A DNA stretch of 64,000 nucleotides from JANXAZ01 sp037446605 (GTDB lineage Bacteria > Pseudomonadota > Alphaproteobacteria > Geminicoccales > Geminicoccaceae), in assembly GCA_037446605.1 (NCBI GenBank), contig JBBIIE010000004.1, positions 7,016 through 71,015 on the forward strand, read 5' to 3'. A program made the translations under genes and the position numbers. The notes beneath the pieces were generated by a model. It was not told where the DNA came from and did not search any database. It worked only from the letters and a program-made list of their open reading frames with translations. Shown here piece after piece: positions 1 through 8,513 of the stretch. Within the stretch, counting starts at the first letter, position 1; each line of letters opens with the position of its first letter.

Positions 1-52
1 CGCCAAGAGCGTCGAAGGCCGGCTCACCGGCCGGGTGTTCGAGGTGTTCTGA
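1..52 (+). CDS. C-terminal tail of an unidentified upstream gene (partial)
   Basis: The first bases read in frame from base 2 as 16 residues ending VFEVF and a TGA at 50-52. This is the 3' end of a gene whose body lies left of the window. The tail is too short to assign to a family. The next gene starts 20 bases downstream on the same strand, so the two are probably co-transcribed. This is inferred only from the open frame and the spacing. Confidence 0.5.
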   Translation, partial: AKSVEGRLTGRVFEVF

Positions 53-71
53 AGGTCGGAGCAGGCTGCCC

Positions 72-1196
72 ATGCGGATCCGCGCCGCCGTCCTCGAGAC
101 CATGGGCCTGGCCAGGCCGTACGCGGAGAGCCGACCCCTGCGGGTCCAGGAGGTCGAGCTCGCCCCGCCCGGTCCCGGAGAGGTCCTGGTGCGGATCGCC
201 GCCGCCGGTCTCTGCCATTCGGACCTCTCGGTGATCGACGGCAACCGTCCGCGGCCGCTGCCCATGGTGCTCGGGCACGAGGCGGCCGGGATCGTCGAGG
301 AGATCGGACCGGGCGTCGACGACCTCGTCCGGGGCGATCATGTCGTCCTCGTCTTCGTGCCGTCCTGCGGCAACTGCCTGCCCTGCATGGAGGGGCGACC
401 CGCCCTCTGCGAGCCGGGGGCGGCTGCCAACGGTGCCGGGACCCTCCTCTCGGGCGCCCGGCGCCTCCGGCGCGACGGCGAAGCGATCCACCATCACGTC
501 GGGGTCTCGGCCTTCGCCGAATACGCCACGGTCTCGCGCCGCTCGCTCGTCAAGATCGAACCCGACCTGCCGCTCGAGGAGGCGGCTCTTTTCGGCTGCG
601 CCGTGCTCACCGGTGCGGGCGCGGTGATCAACACGGCGGGCGTGCGGCCCGGGCAGAGCGTGGCCGTGGTCGGCCTCGGCGGCGTCGGGCTCTGCGCGCT
701 CCTGGCCGCGGTCGCCTCGGGTGCGCGCGAGATCGTCGCCGTCGATCTCTTGCCGGAGAAGCTCGGCTTCGCCCGCCAGCTCGGCGCCACGGCGAGCTTC
801 GATGCCCGCGAGGAGCGCGTCGCCGAGGCGATCCGCGAGGCGACCCGGGGTGGTGTCGACTTCGCCTTCGAGCTCGCCGGCAGCGCCAAGGCCCTCGAGC
901 TCGCCTGGGCGATCACCCGGCGCGGCGGCACGACCGTCACGGCCGGCCTGCCGCATCCCTCGGCGCGCCTGCCCGTGCCGATCGTCCAGCTCGTGGCCGA
1001 GGAGCGCGCGCTCAAGGGCAGCTACATCGGAACGGCGGTGCCGGCGCGCGACGTGCCGCGACTGATCGAGCTCTATCGCCGCGGCCGGCTTCCGGTCGAC
1101 CGGCTCGTGAGCGGAACCCTGCCGCTCGATGCCATCAATGCCGGCTTCGATCGCCTCGCGGACGGATCGGGCGTTCGCCAGATCGTACGCATATGA
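72..1196 (+). CDS. Zinc-dependent alcohol dehydrogenase (MDR family)
   Basis: A 374-residue medium-chain dehydrogenase that should oxidise a primary alcohol with NAD(P). The N-terminal GroES-like domain has catalytic zinc ligands in LCHSD and GHEAAG. The structural zinc lobe follows as CGNCLPC plus a downstream Cys, and the third catalytic ligand lies in FGCAV. The Rossmann motif GLGGVG is near residue 205 and is followed by an acidic residue (AVDLL), which favours NAD. Length is normal for class III-like ADHs. The stop overlaps an in-frame ATG of the next reading frame (ATGA), so it may be coupled to the efflux genes downstream. Substrate is unknown; formaldehyde/glutathione, aryl or allyl alcohols are all possible. 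Confidence 0.9.
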   Translation: MRIRAAVLETMGLARPYAESRPLRVQEVELAPPGPGEVLVRIAAAGLCHSDLSVIDGNRPRPLPMVLGHEAAGIVEEIGPGVDDLVRGDHVVLVFVPSCGNCLPCMEGRPALCEPGAAANGAGTLLSGARRLRRDGEAIHHHVGVSAFAEYATVSRRSLVKIEPDLPLEEAALFGCAVLTGAGAVINTAGVRPGQSVAVVGLGGVGLCALLAAVASGAREIVAVDLLPEKLGFARQLGATASFDAREERVAEAIREATRGGVDFAFELAGSAKALELAWAITRRGGTTVTAGLPHPSARLPVPIVQLVAEERALKGSYIGTAVPARDVPRLIELYRRGRLPVDRLVSGTLPLDAINAGFDRLADGSGVRQIVRI

Positions 1197-1261
1197 GACG
1201 CGCGGTGGACAGGCGTCCATCGGACCACGAGGGCAACCATCGCTGGAATGGACCGGGGGCC

Positions 1262-2425
1262 ATGTTGGCCGGCCTGCGTCGCGGGGCTCTTCTGGCCGTT
1301 CTGCTCACGATCGCCGACCTCCCCGGCGTCGGCGGGAGCGCCTCGGCCCAGCCGAGCGGTCCGGGAGCCCCTCCACCCGCGGTCACCGTCACCCGGGTCG
1401 AGCGGCGCGACGTGACGCCCGTGACCAGCTTCACGGGTCGGATCGAGGCCATCGACAAGGTCGATCTGAGAGCGCGGGTCGAAGGGTTCGTCGAGGAGAT
1501 CCGATTCGAGGACGGGGCCGATGTGAGCGCCGGCCAGCTCCTCTTCGTGATGGAGAAGGGGCCCTACCGCGCCAAGGTGAACGAGAACAAGGCCGCGATC
1601 CTGGCGGCGCAGGGCTCGCTCAAGCTGGCCGATCTCGAGGTCGATCGACAGACCGTGCTCGTCCAGCGCCAGGCCGTGGCGCAGGCGAAGCTCGACGAGG
1701 CGGTCGCCCGGCAGGCCCAGGCCAAGGGTGCGCTCCTCGCCAGTGAGGCGACGCTCGAGAAATCCCTGCTCGAGCTGTCCTACACCGACATCCTGAGCCC
1801 GATTTCGGGCCGGGTCGGCCGGTCGAGCGTCTCGGTAGGGGACCTCGTGGGACCGGCGAGCCCGCCGCTCGCCACCGTCGTGAGCCAGGACCCGATCTAC
1901 GTCACGTTTCCCGTGTCGGTGCGGCAGCTCCTGGAGGTGCGCCGGAAGTCGGAAGCCGGTGGCAACGATCCGCGAGCGGTGACGGTGCGCGTCCGGCTCG
2001 CCGACGGCAGCCTGTACGGCGAGACCGGGAGCCTCGACTTCGTCGACGTCGCGGTCGATCCGGGCACCGATACGATCGCGATCCGCGCCAAGCTGCCCAA
2101 TCCGAAGCTGACCCTGGTCGACGGTGCCCTGGTGACGGTTCTCGTCGAAACCGCGCAACCCGTGTCCGCGCTGCTCGTTCCGCAGAGCGCCGTCCAGTTC
2201 GATCAGGCCGGCCGTTACGTGCTCGTCGTCGATGCGGAGAGCAAGGTCCAGCTACGGCGGATCCGGCCCGGACCCGCCTATGGCGCTCTCTATGCCGTCG
2301 AGGAGGGGCTCGGGGAGGGCGATCGCGTCGTCACCGACGGCATCCAGAAGGTTCGCCCCGGTGTGGTCGTGGCGCCCACCGAGGCCCCACTGCCACCGGT
2401 CGACGGCCTGGCGCCGCGGAACTGA
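1262..2425 (+). CDS. RND efflux periplasmic adaptor (membrane fusion protein)
   Basis: Adaptor that links an inner-membrane RND pump to an outer-membrane channel. From ATG 1262 the protein has 387 residues: a hydrophobic signal segment (LLAVLLTIADLPG), then the lipoyl/barrel-sandwich half motif around TSFTGRIEAIDKVDLRARV, a coiled-coil hairpin, a second half motif at SPISGRVGRSSV, and the beta-barrel and membrane-proximal domains. An in-frame ATG at 1193 overlaps the previous stop but would put 23 polar residues before the signal sequence, so 1262 is preferred. Only four bases separate its stop from the pump's GTG. Family AcrA/MexA is clear; substrates are not. Confidence 0.9.
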   Translation: MLAGLRRGALLAVLLTIADLPGVGGSASAQPSGPGAPPPAVTVTRVERRDVTPVTSFTGRIEAIDKVDLRARVEGFVEEIRFEDGADVSAGQLLFVMEKGPYRAKVNENKAAILAAQGSLKLADLEVDRQTVLVQRQAVAQAKLDEAVARQAQAKGALLASEATLEKSLLELSYTDILSPISGRVGRSSVSVGDLVGPASPPLATVVSQDPIYVTFPVSVRQLLEVRRKSEAGGNDPRAVTVRVRLADGSLYGETGSLDFVDVAVDPGTDTIAIRAKLPNPKLTLVDGALVTVLVETAQPVSALLVPQSAVQFDQAGRYVLVVDAESKVQLRRIRPGPAYGALYAVEEGLGEGDRVVTDGIQKVRPGVVVAPTEAPLPPVDGLAPRN

Positions 2426-2429
2426 TGCC

Positions 2430-5400
2430 GTGATCTCCGCCGTCTTCGTCGACCGACCGCGCCTCGCCATCGTCATCTCGATCGTCATCACGCTGGCCGG
2501 ACTGATCGCGCTTTCGGCCCTGCCGATCGCCCAGTTCCCGGATATCGTCCCGCCCCAGGTGCAGGTGACGGGACGCTATCCCGGCGCGAGCGCCGAGGTC
2601 GTCGATGCCACGGTGGCTCAGCCGGTCGAGAGCCAGGTCGTCGGCGTCGACAAGACGATCTACATGAAGTCGGTCGCCGGAAGCGACGGCAGCTACACCT
2701 TGACCGTCTCGTTCGAGGTCGGCACCGATCCCGACATCAATACCGTCAACGTCAACAACCGGGTCCAGCTCGCGCTCTCCCAGCTCCCGGACGAGGTCAG
2801 AAGGCAGGGGCTGTCCGTAAAGAAGAAGTCGTCCGCGATCCTTCAGGTTCTCGCAATATATTCTCCTGACCAGTCGTACGATATGCTGTTTCTTTCGAAC
2901 TATGCAACCATCAACCTACTCGACAACGTCAAGCGGGTGAGGGGTGTCGGTGACGCATTTCTCTTCGGTGCGCTCGACTACAGCATGCGGGTGTGGCTCG
3001 CGACCGATCGTTTGACGGCGCTCGGCATGGTCCCGAACGACGTCATCGCCGCCCTTCGGGCACAGAACATCCAGGCTGCCGTCGGGCGGATCGGGGCGCA
3101 GCCGATCTCGGACGACGCGGCGTTCCAGCTCACGATCCAGAGCAAGGGGCGGCTCACCGAGGTCGCCGAGTTCGAGAACGTCATCGTCCGCGCCGATCCC
3201 GACGGCTCCTTCGTCCGTGTGAAGGACGTCGGCCGGGTGGAGCTCGGCGCCAAGACGTCCGACTCGTTCGGCCGCTTCAACGGCGGCCCGGGCGCCCTGA
3301 TCGCCGTCTTCCTGGCGCCCGGGGCCAATGCGCTGGACACGGCGACCGGCGTCCTCCGCGTGATGGAGGAGGCCAGGACCCGCTTTCCACAGGGGATCGA
3401 CTACAAAGTCACCTACGACACGACCTCGTTCGTCAGGCAGAGCATGGAGGAGGTACTCCGTACACTGCTGGAGGCATTCGTCCTCGTGGTGATCGTGGTC
3501 TTCCTGTTTCTCGGGAATCTCCGAGCCACCTTGATCCCGTTGATCGCCGTGCCGGTTTCCCTGATCGGCGTGTTCTCCGTGATGCTGGCCCTCGGCTTCT
3601 CCCTCAACATGGTGTCGATGCTGGCCCTCGTCCTGGCGATCGGGATCGTGGTCGACGACGCGATCGTCGTGGTCGAGGCGGTCGAGGCGAAGCTCGCGCA
3701 GCATCCGGAAATGAGCCCGGCCGAGGCCACCAAGGCGGCGATGGCCGAGATCACGGCGCCGATCATCGCGATCACGCTCGTCCTGCTCTCGGTCTTCGTG
3801 CCGACCGCGTTCATTCCGGGCATCGTCGGCCAGCTCTTCCAGCAGTTCGCGGTCGCGGTCGTCGTGTCGATGGTCATTTCGGCGATCAATGCGCTCTCGC
3901 TGTCGCCGGCGCTCTGCGCGATCCTGTTGCGGCACGATCACGGGCCGAGGCGTGGTCCGATGGCGTACGTGCTCAAGGGTGTCGATCTCGCCCGGGACGG
4001 CTACGCGGCGATCGTCAAGCGGCTGGTGCGGGTGGCGTTCCTGTCGTTGGTGGCGCTGGCCGGCGTGCTCGTCGCGAACGCCTGGCTCTTCGAGGCGACG
4101 CCGACCGGTTTCGTGCCCGAGGAGGATCAGGGGGCTTTCTTCGCCGAGCTCCAGCTCCCGGAAGGCGCATCGGTCAACCGCACCGCCCAGGTGGTCGAGC
4201 GGGTGGAGGAGATCATCAAGAGCGTTCCGGGCGTCGCGGACATCAGCGCCGTGGTCGGCTACAGCACGCTCGAGGGTCTCGCCGAATCGAACAGCGCCTA
4301 CTTGATCATCCTGCTGAAACCGTTCGCCGAGCGCACCGCGGCAGGCTCGGATGTGCGCTCGATCATCGCCAGGGTGCTCGCCGAGGGGCGTGCCCTCCGC
4401 GAGGCCAACCTGATCGTGTTCAACGTGCCGCCGATCATCGGCCTCGGCACCAGTGGTGGGTTCGAGCTGCAGCTCCAGGACCTGAAGGGTGGCTCGCCCG
4501 CCGACCTGGCGAGCGTCGCCCGCGGGCTGGTCCTCGCCGCCAATCAGGCCCCCGAGCTCGGCGTCGTCTTCACCACCTTTTCCGCCAACACGCCCCAGCT
4601 CTATCTCGACATCGATCGCGACAAGGTGCAGACGCTGGGCATCGTGCTCTCCGATGTCTTCAATGCGCTGCAGGCCACTCTCGGTGGCTACTACGTGAAC
4701 GACCTGAACCTGTTCGGACGGACGTGGCAGCTCAACGTCCAGGGCGAGGCGAACGACCGCGCCTCGGTTCCCGACATGTATCGGATCCACGTCCGCAACC
4801 GGGACGGCCAGATGGTCCCGCTGCGCGCCTTCGCCGAGGTTCGTCCGGTCATCGGACCGCAGTCGGTCGTCCGCTACAACAACCTCCGGAGCGTCAGCGT
4901 CAACGGCGGCCCGGCGCCCGGTGTGAGCTCCGGTGACGCGCTGATCGCCATGGAGTCGGTCGCGGCGCGGACGCTGCCGGAGGGATACGGCATCGAGTGG
5001 ACCGGGACGGCCCTGCAGGAGAAGGCGGCCGGTGGCCGAACCGTCGTGATCCTGGCCCTGGCGATCCTGTTCGCCTACCTGTTCCTCGTGGCACTCTACG
5101 AGAGCTGGACGATCCCCGTTCCCGTTCTCCTCTCGACGAGCGTGGGCCTCGCCGGCGCGATGGTGGGTATCCTGCTGGCCGGCCTCGACAACAACGTCTA
5201 CGCCCAGATCGGCATCGTCGTGCTGATCGCGCTCGCCGCCAAGAACGGCATCCTGATCGTCGAGTTCGCCAAGCTCCGGCGCGAGGAGGGACTGCCGATC
5301 GCCGAGGCCGCTGCGGCGGGGGCACGGGAGCGGTTCCGAGCGGTCATGATGACGAGCTTCGCGTTCATCGCCGGCCTCGTCCCGCTCGTGACGGCCACCG

Positions 5401-5585
5401 GCGCGGCGATGCTGAGCCGCCGGGGCGTGGGAACGGCGGTCTTCGCCGGCATGATCGCGGCGTCGGCGCTCGGCATCTTCTTCATCCCGACCCTGTACGT
5501 GGTGTTCCAATGGCTGCGCGAGCGACTCCGGGGCGCTGCGGCCGCCCGGCCTCTCGGCCGCGAGCATGCGGCGACCGCGCCTTGA
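2430..5585 (+). CDS. RND (HAE1-type) multidrug efflux pump
   Basis: Proton-driven inner-membrane drug exporter of the AcrB/MexB family, 1051 residues from GTG 2430, which is the usual length. The N-terminal TM1 (LAIVISIVITLAGLIALSALPIAQFP) is followed by the porter domain, the TM2-6 bundle with the proton-relay region (GIVVDDAIVVVEAVE, two acidic residues in TM4), a second porter/docking half and TM8-12. It follows the adaptor by four bases, so they form one operon. No TolC/OprM-type outer-membrane factor lies nearby, so the pair must borrow one. A stretch of about 120 bases near 2815-2935 has unusually AT-rich codons for this genome. Confidence 0.95.
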   Translation: MISAVFVDRPRLAIVISIVITLAGLIALSALPIAQFPDIVPPQVQVTGRYPGASAEVVDATVAQPVESQVVGVDKTIYMKSVAGSDGSYTLTVSFEVGTDPDINTVNVNNRVQLALSQLPDEVRRQGLSVKKKSSAILQVLAIYSPDQSYDMLFLSNYATINLLDNVKRVRGVGDAFLFGALDYSMRVWLATDRLTALGMVPNDVIAALRAQNIQAAVGRIGAQPISDDAAFQLTIQSKGRLTEVAEFENVIVRADPDGSFVRVKDVGRVELGAKTSDSFGRFNGGPGALIAVFLAPGANALDTATGVLRVMEEARTRFPQGIDYKVTYDTTSFVRQSMEEVLRTLLEAFVLVVIVVFLFLGNLRATLIPLIAVPVSLIGVFSVMLALGFSLNMVSMLALVLAIGIVVDDAIVVVEAVEAKLAQHPEMSPAEATKAAMAEITAPIIAITLVLLSVFVPTAFIPGIVGQLFQQFAVAVVVSMVISAINALSLSPALCAILLRHDHGPRRGPMAYVLKGVDLARDGYAAIVKRLVRVAFLSLVALAGVLVANAWLFEATPTGFVPEEDQGAFFAELQLPEGASVNRTAQVVERVEEIIKSVPGVADISAVVGYSTLEGLAESNSAYLIILLKPFAERTAAGSDVRSIIARVLAEGRALREANLIVFNVPPIIGLGTSGGFELQLQDLKGGSPADLASVARGLVLAANQAPELGVVFTTFSANTPQLYLDIDRDKVQTLGIVLSDVFNALQATLGGYYVNDLNLFGRTWQLNVQGEANDRASVPDMYRIHVRNRDGQMVPLRAFAEVRPVIGPQSVVRYNNLRSVSVNGGPAPGVSSGDALIAMESVAARTLPEGYGIEWTGTALQEKAAGGRTVVILALAILFAYLFLVALYESWTIPVPVLLSTSVGLAGAMVGILLAGLDNNVYAQIGIVVLIALAAKNGILIVEFAKLRREEGLPIAEAAAAGARERFRAVMMTSFAFIAGLVPLVTATGAAMLSRRGVGTAVFAGMIAASALGIFFIPTLYVVFQWLRERLRGAAAARPLGREHAATAP

Positions 5586-5620
5586 CCCGGCCGCTCGCGG
5601 CGGTGCGTGGAGACGGACAA

Positions 5621-5640
5621 GGCTCTTGATCAAGTTAGCC
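5621..5640. promoter_or_regulatory. Palindrome upstream of the HcnABC-like operon
   Basis: CTTGATCAAG is a perfect 10-base palindrome (5625-5634) inside a larger dyad in which GGCT at 5621 pairs with AGCC at 5637-5640. It sits 23 bases before the start codon at 5663, in an AT-richer patch between the RND gene and the iron-sulfur gene. It could be an operator or a short hairpin. It contains a TTGAT half-site but lacks the spaced partner of an FNR/ANR box. Confidence 0.3.
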
Positions 5641-5662
5641 CCGACCGTCGTGGGAGCCGCGG

Positions 5663-5995
5663 ATGGCGGACACGGACGAAGCGGGTGAGCGACGCGTGCC
5701 CGCGCCTCGCCTCGTGCGCCTAGGTCGCAGGTCGGCAGCCCGCGTCGCGTTCACCATCGACGACGAGGCGGCCGAGGGGTTCGAGGGTGACACCCTGCTG
5801 ACCGCGATCCTCACCAATCGCTCCGACCTCGGCGCGATCGGGCCCGACCCGCGCCGCCGCGCGGGCTTCTGCCTGATGGGCATCTGCCAGGATTGTTGGG
5901 TGCGTCTCGCCGACGGGCGCAGGGTGCGCGCCTGCACGACCCGGCTCGAGCCCGGCATGGCCGTACTGCTCGAGGCGGTCGAGGTGCACTGGTGA
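5663..5995 (+). CDS. [2Fe-2S]-binding small subunit (HcnA / DadH-like)
   Basis: A 110-residue plant-ferredoxin-like subunit. The cluster motif CLMGICQDCW followed by a later ACTT cysteine gives the C-x4-C-x2-C...C pattern of the small subunits of hydrogen cyanide synthase (HcnA), D-hydroxyproline dehydrogenase and opine oxidases. It should pass electrons from the flavin subunits to the respiratory chain. The start ATG is at 5663 after GGGAGCC. The stop overlaps the GTG of the next gene by four bases. The three-gene order small Fe-S, large FAD, small FAD matches hcnABC, but similar trios act on D-hydroxyproline or opines, so the substrate is open. Confidence 0.85.
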   Translation: MADTDEAGERRVPAPRLVRLGRRSAARVAFTIDDEAAEGFEGDTLLTAILTNRSDLGAIGPDPRRRAGFCLMGICQDCWVRLADGRRVRACTTRLEPGMAVLLEAVEVHW

Positions 5996-7374
5996 GCCCG
6001 TTACCGACGGTCGTCATCGTCGGCGCGGGTCCGGCGGGTATCGCTGCCGCCCGTCGGCTCGCCGAGGCCGGGCTTCGTCCCATGCTGTTGGATCGGGAGC
6101 CGGCGGTCGGTGGCCAGATCCTCCGCCAGCAGGCTCCCGGCATCGAACTCCCGCCACTCCCGGGCTTCGATCCGGCAGCGGGTCCGCGGATGCGCTCCGA
6201 TCTCGAGGCCCTGCGAGACCGCATCGACTGGTATCCGTCGACCACGGTGATCGCCATCGAGGGCAACCGGCTCTGGGCGATCGGGCCTTCCGGCGAGATC
6301 GACTCGACGGGCTGGGACCGGCTCCTGGTGTGCACCGGCGCGCACGACCGGCTGGTGCCCGTTCCGGGCTGGACGCTTCCGGGTGTGGTCACCCTCGGGG
6401 CCGCGCAGATCGCCCTCAAGACGCAGGGCTGCGCCGTGGGGCGCCGCATCGCCTTCGTCGGTACCGGACCATTGCTCTACCTGAGCGCGGCACAGCACGT
6501 CGCGGCCGGATGCGACGTGGCGGTCGTGGCCGACACGTCCGGTGTCGGCGATGCGGCTGCGGCCGTTGCCGGACTCCTCGGTGACAGGGCGCGCCTCGCG
6601 CTCGGCCTGCGTTGCCTCCGGATCCTCGCTCGCGCGGGTGTCCGGCGCGTCCGTCGCGTGACGGCCCTCGCCGTCGAGGGCGACGACCGCGTCACCGGCC
6701 TCGTGATCCACGCCGGGCGGCGACGCACGACATTTCCCTGCGACGCCGTCGCCATCGGCTTCGGGCTCGTGCCGCAGACGCAGCTCCTCGACCTCGCGGG
6801 CGTCGAGTTGGCCCCGGAGAGCAGGTCCGGGCTCTGGCTTCCCGTGCTGGATGCGGCCGGGCGCACGTCGATGCCGGGTGTCTATGCGGCAGGTGACGGA
6901 GCGACCCTCGCCGGAGCGGAGGCGGCCGGTCTGATGGGCGAGCGCGCCGCCCTGGCCGTCCTCGAGGACCTCCACCTCGCCTCCGACCGGGACCGCGCGG
7001 CGTGGCTCGACCGCGAGCTCGCCCGGCACGCGGGCCTCGCCCGGGCCCTGGCGCGTGCCTTTCCGTTCCCGACCCGGCTCGAGGAGAGCATCGACGATGC
7101 GACGGTGATCTGCCGCTGCGAGGGTGTCACGGCAGGAGCCGTCCGCTCGGCAGTCGGCGAGTTCGACGCGGGCGAGGTCAATCGGCTCAAGGCGCTCACC
7201 CGCTGCGGCATGGGTCGCTGCCAGGGCCGGATCTGCGGGCCTGTCCTGGCCCGGCTGGTGGCGCGCGCTTCGGGCCGGTCGCTGGCGGAGGTGGGTCGGC
7301 TGCGCGCGCAGGCCCCGGTGGAGCCCCTGCCCGCGCGGACCCGGCGCGCCGACGCTGCGGATGCGACGCCGTGA
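5992..7374 (+). CDS. FAD-dependent pyridine-nucleotide-type oxidoreductase with BFD-like cluster domain (HcnB-like)
   Basis: A 460-residue flavoprotein from GTG 5992. The N-terminal FAD motif is VIVGAGPAGIAAARRL; a second dinucleotide fold begins near IAFVGTGPLLYL, and the FAD-closing motif is GVYAAGDGA. The C-terminal 100 residues carry a BFD-type [2Fe-2S] site, CRCEG plus CGMGRCQGRIC. This architecture is that of HcnB, OoxA/NoxA and the alpha subunit of D-hydroxyproline dehydrogenase. An earlier in-frame start would overlap the upstream gene deeply and lacks a signal, so the GTGA overlap start is chosen. It acts with the two flanking subunits, presumably membrane associated. Confidence 0.85.
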   Translation: MSPLPTVVIVGAGPAGIAAARRLAEAGLRPMLLDREPAVGGQILRQQAPGIELPPLPGFDPAAGPRMRSDLEALRDRIDWYPSTTVIAIEGNRLWAIGPSGEIDSTGWDRLLVCTGAHDRLVPVPGWTLPGVVTLGAAQIALKTQGCAVGRRIAFVGTGPLLYLSAAQHVAAGCDVAVVADTSGVGDAAAAVAGLLGDRARLALGLRCLRILARAGVRRVRRVTALAVEGDDRVTGLVIHAGRRRTTFPCDAVAIGFGLVPQTQLLDLAGVELAPESRSGLWLPVLDAAGRTSMPGVYAAGDGATLAGAEAAGLMGERAALAVLEDLHLASDRDRAAWLDRELARHAGLARALARAFPFPTRLEESIDDATVICRCEGVTAGAVRSAVGEFDAGEVNRLKALTRCGMGRCQGRICGPVLARLVARASGRSLAEVGRLRAQAPVEPLPARTRRADAADATP

Positions 7375-8504
7375 CGACGCGGCTCGAGGCCGAGGTCTGC
7401 GTGGTGGGCGGCGGGCTCGTCGGATGCGCGACCGCGTTGCACCTGGCCATGCGGCGCGTGCCGTGCATCGTCCTGGAGCGCGGGCTCTGCGGTGGTCAGG
7501 CGTCCGGGGTCAACTACGGCGGTGTTCGCCGCCAGGGGCGCACGCTCGCCGAGCTTCCGCTCGCCGACCGCGCCCGACGGCTGTGGGGGCGTCTGGCGCG
7601 CCTCGTCGACGGCGACTGCGAGTTCCGCGCCACGGGACATCTGCGGCTGGCGCGCGACGCGGCGGAGCTGGCCGGGCTCGAGCGGTGGGCCGCCGAGGCC
7701 CGCAGCTTCGGTGTGGCGTGCGAGATCCTGGGCCCTGACCGGCTCGCCGAGCGTTGGCCCTGGCTCGGGCCGGGGCTCGCCGGCGGCTCCTTCTGCGCCG
7801 ACGACGGTCAGGCCAATCCGCGGCTCGCCACGCCGCTCTTCGCGCGAGCCGCGCGCCGCCACGGCGCCAGGATCATCGAGCAGCGCGCGGTCCTGGCCGT
7901 GGAGCGGATCCCGAGCGGCTTCCACCTGCAGGCAGCCGGCGGCCTCGAGGTCCGGGCGCGAATCCTCGTGAACGCCGCCGGCGCCTGGGGGCCGGGGCTC
8001 GCGGCACTTCTGGGGGAGCGGTTGCCCGGAGAGGTCATCGCCCCCAACATGCTCGTCTCCGAGCCTCTGCCCTATCGGATCGAGCCCAACCTGGGCATGG
8101 CCGGCCCCGGGGTCTATCTGCGCCAGATCCCCTCAGGCTCGGTGATCTTCGGCGGTGGCCGTGGGACGGCGGATCCGGAGACGGGCCGCTGCCGCCCGCT
8201 CCTCGCCACCTCGCTCGCCACGCTCGAGGAGGCGTGCCGGATCGTGCCGGACCTCGCGCGGGCCACCATCATCCGCACCTGGGCGGGCATCGAGGGGCGC
8301 ACACCGGACGATCTCCCGGTGATCGGCGCCAGCGCCACGGTGCCCGGCCTGTTCCACGCCTTCGGCTTCTCGGGTCACGGCTTCATGCTGGCGCCGGCGG
8401 TCGGGGCCGTGCTCGCCGAGCTCGTGCTCGACGGGCACAGCTCGACCTCGCTCGCAGGACTGGCGCCGTCGCGGTTCGGGGTCGGTCGGGCCGGGTCGAC
8501 CTGA
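7371..8504 (+). CDS. FAD-dependent amino-acid oxidase-type subunit (HcnC-like, DAO family)
   Basis: A 377-residue DAO-family flavoprotein, the likely catalytic subunit oxidising a glycine-, D-imino acid- or opine-type substrate. The N-terminal motif is VCVVGGGLVGCATALHLA, with VNYGGVRRQ after it and a C-terminal FAD-binding stretch AFGFSGHGFMLAPAVG. The GTG start at 7371 overlaps the previous stop by four bases, so the three subunits are translationally coupled. HcnC, OoxB/NoxB and sarcosine oxidase beta have the same fold. Nothing else in the window shows which substrate is used. Confidence 0.85.
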   Translation: MTTRLEAEVCVVGGGLVGCATALHLAMRRVPCIVLERGLCGGQASGVNYGGVRRQGRTLAELPLADRARRLWGRLARLVDGDCEFRATGHLRLARDAAELAGLERWAAEARSFGVACEILGPDRLAERWPWLGPGLAGGSFCADDGQANPRLATPLFARAARRHGARIIEQRAVLAVERIPSGFHLQAAGGLEVRARILVNAAGAWGPGLAALLGERLPGEVIAPNMLVSEPLPYRIEPNLGMAGPGVYLRQIPSGSVIFGGGRGTADPETGRCRPLLATSLATLEEACRIVPDLARATIIRTWAGIEGRTPDDLPVIGASATVPGLFHAFGFSGHGFMLAPAVGAVLAELVLDGHSSTSLAGLAPSRFGVGRAGST

Positions 8505-8513
8505 TCGCCGTCC

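Noticed and set aside
2916..5633. A 905-codon open frame on the minus strand opposite the RND pump
   Set aside because: It lies exactly antisense to a clearly conserved RND gene, is rich in Asp/His/Arg/Gly from GC-skewed codons and shows no domain. It is a shadow frame.
5625..5640. FNR/ANR box ahead of the HcnABC-like operon
   Set aside because: A TTGAT half-site exists, but the second half at the proper four-base spacing reads TTAGC instead of ATCAA, so only a generic palindrome is reported.
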